Of a stretch of DNA of 9,064 nt, positions 1-5,996 are shown piece by piece. The position numbers and the translations under genes are program-made. The notes under the pieces are model-generated. The model did no database searches, was not told the DNA's origin, and saw only the letters and a list, made by a program, of their open reading frames with translations. This DNA comes from Streptococcus sp. (GTDB lineage: Bacteria; Bacillota; Bacilli; Lactobacillales; Streptococcaceae), in assembly GCA_003521145.1 (NCBI GenBank), contig DOTL01000033.1, positions 1-9,064 on the forward strand. Reading direction: 5' to 3'. Position 1 is the first letter of the stretch; every line of letters begins with the position of its first letter.

Positions 1-1
1 T

Positions 2-532
2 CAGAACTTCACGGTTCACTTGAAGCATCAAAGCATTCAGTCTACAGAGGCCAAAACCGTTACAGAAACTATTCATTATCAAGACGCTGGTAATCAAACT
101 CCTGCTGATAAAACCGCTCAAGTGACCTTTACGCGTCAAGTCTCAACTGATACGGTTACAGATGAAAAGACCTATGGGTCTTGGTCAGCTGGTCAAAGTT
201 TTGCGGCAGTGACTAGCCCAGTTATTAAGGGTTATACGCCAGATCGAGCTGAAATTGGGGCACAAATTGTGAGTGGTGATGCTAGTGATCTTGAATTCAC
301 GGTGATTTATACCAAGGATGCGCCAACAAAACCAGTTAATCCAAGTCAACCAACGACGCCGGCAAAACCGGTTCAGGCTGGTCAAGCGGCGGCTACTAAT
401 TTTGTGGACCAAAGGTTGCCTCAAACTGGTGAAACTGATCAACAACACATGACGCTGAGTGGCTTATTACTATTAGCAATGAGTAGTGTGTTAGGATTCT
501 TCGGAATGACTAAGCGGCAGCGCAAAGAATAG
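2..532 (+). CDS. 3' part of an LPXTG-anchored mucus-binding-type surface protein
   Basis: The reading frame is open from the window edge, so the gene starts upstream; the TTG at 20 is not a credible start. About 100 residues form one repeat resembling the Mub/MucBP B2-type domain of lactic acid bacteria, with phrases such as KTVTETIHY, TFTRQ, YGSW and VIKGYTPD in the family order. A Pro/Thr/Lys-rich wall-spanning linker follows (about 311-400). The end is a standard sortase A signal: LPQTG at 416-430, a hydrophobic helix, and the basic tail KRQRKE. The protein is therefore expected on the cell wall, covalently linked to peptidoglycan, as an adhesin for mucus or host glycans. That role is inferred from the family. 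The style resembles lactobacillus or leuconostoc adhesins more than typical streptococcal ones, which suggests transfer. No terminator separates it from the MarR remnant 11 bases downstream. Confidence 0.88.
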   Translation, partial: QNFTVHLKHQSIQSTEAKTVTETIHYQDAGNQTPADKTAQVTFTRQVSTDTVTDEKTYGSWSAGQSFAAVTSPVIKGYTPDRAEIGAQIVSGDASDLEFTVIYTKDAPTKPVNPSQPTTPAKPVQAGQAAATNFVDQRLPQTGETDQQHMTLSGLLLLAMSSVLGFFGMTKRQRKE

Positions 533-543
533 GATGATATTAT

Positions 544-979
544 ATGCTAAATCATCGGCAAACTAAGATCCAGTTTGAGATCTTAGCAACCCTACAGGCT
601 ATTTAGAAACAAGCATACCAGATGTTATTGCAAGGGCTGACCACAACTGTTTTCTCAATGCGTGACTGGGAAATATTAATCTATCTGGAACAATACGGAA
701 GCCACTGCTAGTGAATTAGCTAATGCGTTCATGGTTACGCGCACACTAATTTCCAAAAACACTTGGCGACTGATTCAAGATAATTTAATTCAATCACAAG
801 TAAATCAAACTGATCGACGAATTGTGCGGCTAACCTTGACTACTAATGGTCAAGAAACTGTCCAAAGGAGCGTTCGGCTAGTGCAAGCAAATTTAAAAAA
901 TTTCAACCAAAGTCACGATTTGGAGAAGTTGACTAAACAAGTGGAAACTTTGTCACAACAACTGGCTAAGATAAATTAA
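544..979 (+). pseudogene. Broken MarR-family transcriptional regulator
   Basis: Starting at ATG 544, with a weak AGGAT upstream, the frame reads 20 codons to an in-frame TAG at 604-606. It then continues as plausible helical protein (KQAYQMLLQGL, SMRDWEILIYLEQ) to a second TAG at 709-711. The wing and recognition-helix part continues in the next frame from about 698: EATASELANAF, VTRTLISK, LIQDNLI, TDRRIVRLTLTTNGQ. This is the MarR winged-helix pattern, including the D-R-R wing, followed by a C-terminal dimerisation helix. One nonsense change plus one frameshift near 691-703 therefore separate it from an intact protein of about 145 residues. An intact homologue would be a ligand-responsive repressor. 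Its position right after the surface protein suggests they arrived together. Internal restart at ATG 731 would give only the wing and C-terminus and is unlikely to function. Confidence 0.8.
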
Positions 980-1018
980 AAGTTTTTCAAAGTAAGTAAA
1001 GTTGCCTAAATGTAAATA

Positions 1019-1065
1019 AAGATCGGTCCGTTAAACCCCTTGGGATTGAGCGGGCCGGTCTTTTA
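1019..1065 (+). terminator. Rho-independent terminator after the MarR remnant
   Basis: Arms 1019-1032 and 1049-1062 pair over 14 positions (three G-U). An inner CCC/GGG pairing lies in the loop and the structure is followed by TTTT. It closes the plus-strand surface protein and MarR unit. Confidence 0.8.
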
Positions 1066-1133
1066 TTGAAGTTAAGCAAATTTAAATATTAAGATTATTT
1101 GGACCAATGTCAAATATTTAAACACAAAATGAG

Positions 1134-1690
1134 CTATATTTTCTTAAAATAATTTTCTTCTTTCTGATTTGAAATTAAACCATTGTTGGCGGAATGAGGA
1201 TTATAATTGTTATAAAATTGTTCGATGTATTCAAAGCAAGAGAGTTGAACTTCTTGAATGGAGTGATAAGTTCTGCGATTAATTTCTCGTTGTTTAAGAT
1301 ACTTGAAAAAGACCTCAGTGACGGCATTTATCATAAGGATATCCAGGCTTGGAGTAAGAAGCAGACAATTAATGCTCATCTAATAACTTTCTAAAGGAAG
1401 CTGATTTAAATTGGCTTGCTTGATCCGAATGAAAAATAATTGGTTCCTTAGGTTTCCTCTTATTTATAGCTATTTCTAAGGTGCCACAGGCGAGTTTGCC
1501 ATCAATCCTATCACTTACTTTCCACGCAATACATTTCCTTGAGTAGAGGTCAAGAATAGCACAGAGATAAACATGTCGCTTAGGTCCTATAGAGATATAA
1601 GTGAAATCTGTTGTACAAACTTGATTTGGGGAGTTCGGGTTAATTCTTGTTTAAGCAGATTATCGGAAGAAAATACAGGAGATTTATTTG
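1134..1690 (-). pseudogene. IS3-family transposase (orfB) remnant, C-terminal catalytic part
   Basis: Reading the minus strand, the phrases TTDFTYISIGPKRHVYLCAILD, SRKCIAWKVSDRIDGKLACGT, PKEPIIFHSDQASQFKS and SYSKPGYPYD appear in one frame. TEVFFKYLKQREINRRTYHS and SCFEYIEQFYNNYNPHSANNG then follow in another. This is the rve-type integrase core of IS3-family OrfB. The catalytic acids are Asp at 1606-1608, Asp at 1423-1425 and Glu at 1314-1316. Correcting one extra A near 1326-1332 gives 35 residues between the second Asp and the Glu, the DD(35)E spacing of the family. Lesions are that insertion, an in-frame TAA at 1369-1371, a frameshift near 1630-1645 next to DNLLKQEL, and probable missense changes (Cys for the usual Trp before TTDF; Ala for Gly in HSDQGSQF). 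The N-terminal half and OrfA were not found, and I see no clear terminal inverted repeats. It is a dead insertion-sequence relic. Confidence 0.85.
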
Positions 1691-1691
1691 A

Positions 1692-1802
1692 TTTAAGGGG
1701 AAGGCCAAGTTACAAATGATGCGTGTGATTGCTGAATTGGAATGTAATCTATTAGCTAATCGAGTCCGCGGTCGAAATACTATCCGTACAAAATATTGGT
1801 AG
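1692..1802 (+). pseudogene. Possible 3' remnant of a serine resolvase/invertase
   Basis: After a TGA at 1689-1691 the frame is open to TAG 1800-1802 and reads FKGKAKLQMM, RVIAELECNLLANRVRGR, NTIRTKYW. The block M-M-R-V-I-A-E-L-E-x-N-L-L-x-N-R-V resembles the long E-helix of small serine recombinases (typically a G-x-x-M...AE-E-R-x-L-I-x-E-R pattern), followed by a short end without the helix-turn-helix domain. A strong plus-strand terminator lies 12 bases after the stop, as expected for the end of a real gene. Only about 37 residues remain, so the match is suggestive. The overlapping minus-strand reading of this stretch shows no transposase similarity. Confidence 0.35.
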
Positions 1803-1815
1803 TATTTGATTGAAG

Positions 1816-1852
1816 AGACAAATTGGTTCAATAACCTGTTTGTCTTTTTTTT
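1816..1852 (+). terminator. Strong Rho-independent terminator
   Basis: AGACAAA (1816-1822) pairs with TTTGTCT (1839-1845), and GGTT (1825-1828) with AACC (1833-1836) around a 4-base loop. An 8-T run follows (1845-1852). It belongs to a plus-strand transcript, most simply the resolvase-like remnant just upstream. Confidence 0.82.
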
Positions 1853-1884
1853 AGTACGACGGGCAAGTTGAAAATATAGTCAAT

Positions 1885-1898
1885 ATCCCCTAGGGGAT
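1885..1898. repeat. 14-bp perfect palindrome
   Basis: ATCCCCTAGGGGAT is identical to its own reverse complement. It sits in non-coding DNA between the terminator and the intron-like stretch. It could be a junction scar, a protein site or part of a folded RNA; the sequence alone does not say. Confidence 0.5.
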
Positions 1899-1929
1899 CC
1901 GCTACTGTTGAACTAATAGCGACTCCCGA

Positions 1930-2095
1930 TCCGGTTTATTGTGAGGTATTGGGGAGAGGAAAGAAAGTGAAATCATGGCATTATGAACAGAAATGTGATA
2001 CTAATACGTATTCAGCAGATTAGGTGGCTAGGAACGCTAAAGTCCAGTAAAGTAGTCGTTATCTGTAGGTTTAAATCACGATTGTAAATAAGGGA
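1930..2095 (+). mobile_element. Possible fragment of group II intron RNA (5' region)
   Basis: No protein frame is convincing here, but the stretch has features of a folded RNA. GTGAT (1995-1999) can pair with ATCAC (2075-2079), and inside it CAGAT (2016-2020) with ATCTG (2061-2065). These are nested helices enclosing the block GGTGGCTAGGAACGCTAAAG. From memory, the phrases around GTGAAATCATGGC, GGAACGCTAAAGTCC and TTTAAATCACG resemble domain I of bacterial class B group II introns from Firmicutes. That assignment is recalled, not searched. No intron-encoded reverse transcriptase follows, so it would be a truncated relic. Boundaries are approximate. Confidence 0.4.
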
Positions 2096-2119
2096 AAATA
2101 CAATAGAATATAGAAATAC

Positions 2120-2158
2120 AAAAAGTGGTTGTCAACTAAAGGTTGATAACCACTTTTT
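2120..2158 (-). terminator. Terminator of the toxin-antitoxin operon
   Basis: Arms 2120-2136 and 2142-2158 form a 17-bp stem (one G-T pair) around a 5-base loop. A/T runs on the stem ends let it work in both directions. It lies 5 bases beyond the end of the toxin gene on the minus strand. Confidence 0.85.
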
Positions 2159-2162
2159 ATCG

Positions 2163-2567
2163 TCATTTTGTTACATTCCCATCTTGTTTGAGGAAATGGA
2201 TAATGGTTGTTTTCAATTCATCAAAATTTCCTTGAAACGTTGCAATTTCAACTGTCTTTTCAAGTCCATCCTGTAAGGAAAGATTGGATTGGTAACCATT
2301 CATTGCTAGAAACATATGCAAGGCAAGAACAACAGTTCGTTTATTGGCATTATAAAAAGGATATTTTTTAATCAAATTTATCCAGATAATAGCAGCTTTA
2401 CTGTAGATATCTGGATAGAGAACTTTGCCGAAAATCTCTTGTTTAGGCTGTTCAACAATCATTCGAAGACTGTTTGGATCAGCAATGCCAACAGGTTCAT
2501 TAGGAGAATATTTGCCAATAACCATGACATTGATTTTGATAATATCTTCAGCAGTTAGATATCTCAT
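2163..2567 (-). CDS. doc: Doc/Fic-family toxin with altered catalytic motif
   Basis: A 134-residue protein of the size and layout of Doc (death-on-curing) toxins: an N-terminal helix starting RYLTAEDIIKIN, then a helical Fic core and a C-terminal amphipathic helix. The Fic motif H-x-F-x-[DN]-x-N-K-R is present at residues 69-77 as Y-P-F-Y-N-A-N-K-R, so all positions fit except the first, where the catalytic His is Tyr (codon TAT; CAT would be one base away). Doc enzymes phosphorylate EF-Tu and halt translation, and in that family the His is needed for catalysis. This copy may thus be attenuated, inactive or altered in activity. The start overlaps the end of the antitoxin gene by ATGA (2564-2567), a sign of translational coupling. 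The neighbouring antitoxin and terminator make it the second gene of a two-gene operon. Confidence 0.85.
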   Translation of the reverse strand: MRYLTAEDIIKINVMVIGKYSPNEPVGIADPNSLRMIVEQPKQEIFGKVLYPDIYSKAAIIWINLIKKYPFYNANKRTVVLALHMFLAMNGYQSNLSLQDGLEKTVEIATFQGNFDELKTTIIHFLKQDGNVTK

Positions 2568-2785
2568 CTATCCACCAATTCTTTCAAAAGCTCATCGTAT
2601 TGGTTCATGGCTTTTTCTAGTTCCTTATCAAAATCAAATTTTGGCTCAGCTTTACGAATGATGACGTTATTTCCTGAAGTGACGAATTCAATTTCTTCTC
2701 CAATTTCTGCTCCAAGAGTTTCTTTAATTTTATTGGGAATTGTAATGACAGTACTATTTCCTGTTTTTCTCAAGATAACATTCAT
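2564..2785 (-). CDS. SpoVT/AbrB-type antitoxin
   Basis: The 73-residue protein begins with a swapped-hairpin AbrB/MazE-like DNA-binding domain (about residues 3-47: RKTGNSTVITIPNKI, LGAEIGEEIEFV, NNVIIRK). An acidic and helical tail follows (DFDKELEKAMNQYDELLKEL), the expected toxin-neutralising part. A good ribosome site, GGAGG, lies within 2790-2797, 7 to 8 bases before ATG 2785. The last codon and stop overlap the toxin start. By family knowledge it should bind its own promoter and block the Doc-type toxin. Doc is classically paired with a Phd antitoxin, so the AbrB-type partner is a mix-and-match pairing. Confidence 0.85.
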   Translation of the reverse strand: MNVILRKTGNSTVITIPNKIKETLGAEIGEEIEFVTSGNNVIIRKAEPKFDFDKELEKAMNQYDELLKELVDR

Positions 2786-2799
2786 GGTTCTACCTCCGT

Positions 2800-2811
2800 T
2801 TGTATATACAA
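2800..2811 (-). promoter_or_regulatory. Palindromic candidate operator of the toxin-antitoxin operon
   Basis: TTGTATATACAA is a perfect 12-bp palindrome directly upstream of the antitoxin ribosome site. It is next to or overlapping a minus-strand TATATT (about 2809-2814) that could be the -10 box, with a TTTACT-like -35 further up. An AbrB-type antitoxin dimer could bind it for autoregulation. The role is inferred from position and symmetry. Confidence 0.45.
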
Positions 2812-2819
2812 TATAAAAT

Positions 2820-3250
2820 TAACTTACAAAAAAAGTAAAGTAAATACATTTGTTTTTCTCAATTATATAAGCTCCGAAAACTCATTTTTGATAACCCTTT
2901 GTCTGAAATAATAGGTTATAAGTGATGAGAAACGAATAAAGTATCTAATAGGTGCTTGGTATTACTGACATTTATCAAAGAATGATAAATGAGACAAAAA
3001 ACCAGGTCTTACGATTTGTGGCAAATTCAATTTAATATTTTGCCTCAAAATAGCCACACTTTTTATAGAACTAAGAGGAATAATGAAGTTCTCTTCCTAT
3101 TAATGTGGTTGTTTAAAATCTTAAATATAGCGTTTTATGGTGTAATGGGAAGTATGGCGAATAAATCAACTATGTTCAGCAAATAGGCACTATCTATTTT
3201 ATCACTAAATATAATAAAAAATTAAACAAGAATACATATTTGAATATTAT
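2820..3250. other. About 430 bases with no supported gene
   Basis: A very AT-rich spacer. The only structure I can point to is a small hairpin at 2970-2990 (ATTTATCA and TGATAAAT around AAGAA) without a T-tract. A 65-codon frame at 2989-3186 has no ribosome site and no recognisable motifs. It may be decayed mobile DNA, but nothing specific is identifiable. Confidence 0.5.
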
Positions 3251-3253
3251 AGT

Positions 3254-3310
3254 AAAAGCCTGAAGCAGTTCAGTCACTTCTATAGTGACCATGCTTCAAG
3301 CTTTTTTTAT
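3254..3310. terminator. Bidirectional terminator after the asparaginase operon
   Basis: Arms 3254-3267 and 3292-3305 pair over 14 positions with one mismatch. An inner GTCAC/GTGAC stem (3273-3277, 3285-3289) closes the hairpin. A T7 run follows on the plus strand and TTTT on the minus strand. It begins directly at the stop codon of the small minus-strand gene, so it most likely ends the asparaginase unit. Confidence 0.78.
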
Positions 3311-3450
3311 TTTTTCTTCAACCATGCGACCAGGGCTAAACTGGCTAGCACGGTACCATAGACCATGGCGATATGTGTTTTTGAGACTGTTAGTTCATAG
3401 TGGAAATCTTTATTTTCCAATTTATCGGTTGCTTCAATGCTAAGTTTCAT
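3307..3450 (-). CDS. Small single-pass membrane protein (47 residues)
   Basis: ATG 3450 lies 3 bases after the asparaginase stop. GAGGGA, embedded in the last asparaginase codons, serves as the ribosome site. The protein begins MKLSIEATDKLENKDFHYEL and continues through a polar segment to one hydrophobic helix (about residues 26-44: HIAMVYGTVLASLALVAWL), ending KKK. The layout fits a tail-anchored or single-pass protein with its basic end in the cytosol. Operon spacing, a good ribosome site and a terminator starting at its stop codon make it a credible gene. I do not recognise the family. A role tied to asparaginase is suggested only by position. Confidence 0.7.
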   Translation of the reverse strand: MKLSIEATDKLENKDFHYELTVSKTHIAMVYGTVLASLALVAWLKKK

Positions 3451-3453
3451 GTC

Positions 3454-4422
3454 TTATCCCTCGATATAATCTTTCAATTCTTGGCCTTTTAGTCCTGCAC
3501 TAAGTGCAATGAGGAGTTTGAGGCGAGCTTTTGGTGCATTGAGTTCTTTAACAAACATAACGCCAGCTTCTTGGAGTTTGACCCCACCTCCTTCATAGGC
3601 GTAGACAGGTTCGGCGATACCGTTGAAGCAGCGGGAAACGAGCACAACAGGAACTCCTTTTTCCATCATTTTTGTGATTTCTCTTGCAGCTAATGGTGGG
3701 AGGTTTCCAGCACCTAGTGCCTCGATAACTACACCGTCAATCTTCTCAGGGTCTAGGAGACTAATAATACCATCTCCAATCCCCATCCCAGCATAGGCCT
3801 TGATGATTGGTATTATTCCTGTGATTTGCTCCAAGTCAAAGCGAACACGAGGATCAGCAGTTTTGAACCAGAGGATGTCATGCTTCATGATGATGCCTAG
3901 TGGACCATGAGTTGGTGAGTGGAAGGTTGCTACGTTTGTGGTATGGGTCTTGGTCACATACTTGGCTGCATGGATTTCATCATTCATCACGACTAGGATT
4001 CCTTTGTCAGCGGCCTTGTCGTCGCTAGCAACACGTAGGGCTGAGAGATAGTTATAGAATCCATCGCTTCCTAGTTCGTTCGACGAACGCATGGCACCAG
4101 TTAGGACAATTGGAATCTCAGGGACGGCCATGGTGTCTAGGAAGTAGGCCGTTTCTTCCAGGGTATCTGTTCCGTGGGTGATGACCACACCATCATATTG
4201 CCCAGCTGTTTCCTTGATTTTTTTGTAAATATCCAACATGTGGTAGGGTGTGATATGTGGACTTGGAATATTAAGAAAATCGACAACGGTTAGTTCTAAA
4301 TTATCTAAATCAAACCCCACATGGTTCATGGGATTATCAGCGTTTTGACTGACCCTGCCATCATTATCCGCTGACATGGAAATTGTTCCTCCAGTGTGAA
4401 GGACTAGGATTTTTTTTGTCAT
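3454..4422 (-). CDS. ansA: L-asparaginase
   Basis: A full-length 322-residue member of the asparaginase/glutaminase family, converting L-asparagine to aspartate and ammonia. It has no signal peptide, so it should be cytosolic. The first signature HTGGTIS (residues 9-15) holds the nucleophilic Thr at about 13. The second, HGTDTLEETA (83-92), holds the catalytic Thr86-Asp87 pair. The Lys of the family's VTKT motif is at 158, within KYVTKTHTTNVATF. A C-terminal small domain (about 205-322) has the usual GxGxGN-like loop, seen here as EALGAGNLPP. GGTGAG in 4431-4436 is the ribosome site for ATG 4422. It is transcribed away from the HAD hydrolase and followed closely by a small membrane protein gene. 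Type I versus type II affinity cannot be told from sequence; lack of an export signal favours the cytosolic class. Confidence 0.95.
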   Translation of the reverse strand: MTKKILVLHTGGTISMSADNDGRVSQNADNPMNHVGFDLDNLELTVVDFLNIPSPHITPYHMLDIYKKIKETAGQYDGVVITHGTDTLEETAYFLDTMAVPEIPIVLTGAMRSSNELGSDGFYNYLSALRVASDDKAADKGILVVMNDEIHAAKYVTKTHTTNVATFHSPTHGPLGIIMKHDILWFKTADPRVRFDLEQITGIIPIIKAYAGMGIGDGIISLLDPEKIDGVVIEALGAGNLPPLAAREITKMMEKGVPVVLVSRCFNGIAEPVYAYEGGGVKLQEAGVMFVKELNAPKARLKLLIALSAGLKGQELKDYIEG

Positions 4423-4436
4423 TTATATTACTCACC

Positions 4437-4470
4437 ATTATATTATATGTTATAATTTATTTTAGCATAA
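4437..4470. promoter_or_regulatory. Divergent promoter region between asparaginase and the HAD hydrolase
   Basis: A 71-base gap separates the divergent starts. It contains TATAAT at 4451-4456 on the plus strand, about 38 bases before GTG 4494, and ATTATA at 4437-4442 and 4442-4447 (TATAAT on the minus strand). The -35 boxes are weak in both directions. The two -10 elements nearly overlap, so the two transcripts may interfere. Confidence 0.45.
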
Positions 4471-4493
4471 AATGTTAGAAGGAAGGGATCTCT

Positions 4494-5879
4494 GTGGCCA
4501 TTAAAGCAGTCTTTTTTGATATTGATGGGACTTTTCTAAATGACCGAAAACGCGTGTCTAGTTCAACCAAAAAAGCCATCAGTCAGATGAAGGAAGATGG
4601 TATCTTAGTTGGTTTGGCAACAGGTCGTGGTCCAGGATTTGTCCAGCCTTTCATGGACAATCTAGGTTTGGATTTTGCAGTCACTTATAACGGTCAGTAT
4701 ATTTTGACTCACGACAAGGTCCTTTATCAAAACCAGCTCCCTAAATCAACAGTCTACAACTTGATTCGCTATGCCACCAAGCACCGTAGAGAGATTTCTC
4801 TAGGGACTAGTACAGGTCTTGTTGGTTCTAATATCATCAATATGGGGACGAGTAAGTTTGGGCAAATCGTTAGTCGTATTGTCCCTAAGTCCTGGGCTAA
4901 GATGGTGGAGCGTAGTTTCAAGTCTTTGATTCGTCGTTTCAAGCCACAAAGCATTGAAACCCTTAAAACTATCATGCGTGAGCCTATTTATCAGGTAGTT
5001 ATGGTAGCGACGGTGGGTGAAACACAAGATATTGAAGAAAAATTTCCTCATGTGAAGATTACCCGCTCAAGTCCTTACTCAGCCGATATTATTTCAGCGG
5101 ATCAATCTAAGTTGAAAGGTATCGCTCATCTAGGTGAGGTTTTTGATTTCGAACTCAGTGAGGTTATGGCCTTTGGGGATTCGGAAAATGACCTAGAAAT
5201 GCTGTCTGGCGTTGGCGTTGGTGTTGCCATGGGAAATGGTGAAGATGAACTGAAAGACCAGGCTACCCATGTCACTGATACTAATAACCAGAATGGGATT
5301 GCCAAAGCCTTGTCACACTATGGTTTGATTCACTTTGAAACAGAGAATTCATTTACCAGTGATGATGATAATTTCAACAAGGTTAAGGATTTCCACCATT
5401 TGATGGATGGCTCAACTACCGATATGCCTCGTGTTTACGGTATTGAGGAAGCTAGTCACCGTTCGGACTTCAAGTTGGAAGAAGTTGTCGAATTCCTCTA
5501 TGCTTCATCAGGTGGGGACAAGCGTGTCTTTGGTCAGGCTGTTCTGGATTTGCATGCTGCTCTTGACAAGGCAGCGCTCAAAGTTAGTTCTAAAGAGCAC
5601 TCAGAGTCAACTATGGTTGGTCAGGTGGATGCATTGACTGACTTGCTTTACTTGACCTATGGCTCATTTGTCCTTATGGGTGTGGATCCTAAGCCTTTCT
5701 TTGATACTGTTCATGAGGCTAATATGGGTAAAATTTTCCCAGATGGCAAAGCTCACTTTGATCCTGTGACTCACAAAATTCTTAAACCAAGTGATTGGGA
5801 AGCGCGATTTGCACCGGAACCACACATTAAACGTGAGCTAGATCGTCAGATTCAAAAATCTCTACAAAGAAGTAAATAA
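4494..5879 (+). CDS. Cof-type HAD phosphatase fused to an all-alpha NTP-pyrophosphohydrolase-like domain
   Basis: GTG 4494 is chosen because of AAGGAAGG 5 to 12 bases upstream. Residues 1-280 form a HAD-IIB (Cof) phosphatase: motif I FFDIDGT (Asp9, Asp11), motif II LATGRG (Thr43), motif III SKLKG (Lys208), motif IV AFGDSENDLEML (Asp229, Asp233). Such enzymes dephosphorylate sugar phosphates, flavin precursors or similar metabolites. Family members are usually about 270 residues, so roughly 180 residues are extra. The extra part (about 295-461) carries an EExxE-type cluster (Glu329, Glu330, Glu333) and DALTD (Asp379, Asp383), the metal-binding pattern of MazG/HisE-like all-alpha pyrophosphohydrolases. 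The end is conserved-looking (NMGKIFPDGK, PVTHKILKP). The fusion suggests two-step breakdown of a nucleotide-type compound, which is inference. Substrates are unknown. A terminator follows, so it is probably monocistronic. Confidence 0.87.
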   Translation: MAIKAVFFDIDGTFLNDRKRVSSSTKKAISQMKEDGILVGLATGRGPGFVQPFMDNLGLDFAVTYNGQYILTHDKVLYQNQLPKSTVYNLIRYATKHRREISLGTSTGLVGSNIINMGTSKFGQIVSRIVPKSWAKMVERSFKSLIRRFKPQSIETLKTIMREPIYQVVMVATVGETQDIEEKFPHVKITRSSPYSADIISADQSKLKGIAHLGEVFDFELSEVMAFGDSENDLEMLSGVGVGVAMGNGEDELKDQATHVTDTNNQNGIAKALSHYGLIHFETENSFTSDDDNFNKVKDFHHLMDGSTTDMPRVYGIEEASHRSDFKLEEVVEFLYASSGGDKRVFGQAVLDLHAALDKAALKVSSKEHSESTMVGQVDALTDLLYLTYGSFVLMGVDPKPFFDTVHEANMGKIFPDGKAHFDPVTHKILKPSDWEARFAPEPHIKRELDRQIQKSLQRSK

Positions 5880-5887
5880 GAAGTTAT

Positions 5888-5919
5888 AAAGGTTTGGACA
5901 GTTTGCTCCAAATCTTTTT
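5888..5919 (+). terminator. Terminator of the HAD fusion gene
   Basis: Arms 5888-5898 and 5907-5917 form an 11-bp stem (one G-T pair) around an 8-base loop, running into five T. It begins 8 bases after the stop codon. Confidence 0.8.
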
Positions 5920-5927
5920 CTAATAAA

Positions 5928-5972
5928 AATGACAGTTATTGATAGCCCTACTTGTGGAAAAATAATGTCATT
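5928..5972 (+). promoter_or_regulatory. Promoter of the membrane-protein gene pair, with flanking inverted repeat
   Basis: TTGATA (5939-5944) and AATAAT (5961-5966) with a 16-base spacer make a good housekeeping promoter upstream of ATG 5997. AATGACA (5928-5934) and TGTCATT (5966-5972) are 7-bp inverted repeats bracketing the promoter, a possible operator. The operator idea is inference from position. Confidence 0.5.
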
Positions 5973-5996
5973 CTATGTATTTTTAAGGAGTTTATT

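Noticed and set aside
20..22. TTG as start of the surface-protein gene
   Set aside because: The frame is open to the window edge and the preceding residues fit the mucus-binding repeat; a start here would lack a signal peptide.
1194..1394. 66-codon plus-strand frame
   Set aside because: It is the antisense shadow of the IS3-family transposase remnant, whose motifs are clear on the minus strand.
1640..1831. 63-codon minus-strand frame
   Set aside because: Shows no transposase motifs; the opposite strand has the better explanation (resolvase-like tail plus terminator).
2989..3186. 65-codon open frame on the plus strand
   Set aside because: No ribosome site, starts inside a hairpin, no recognisable motifs and a composition typical of AT-rich spacer.
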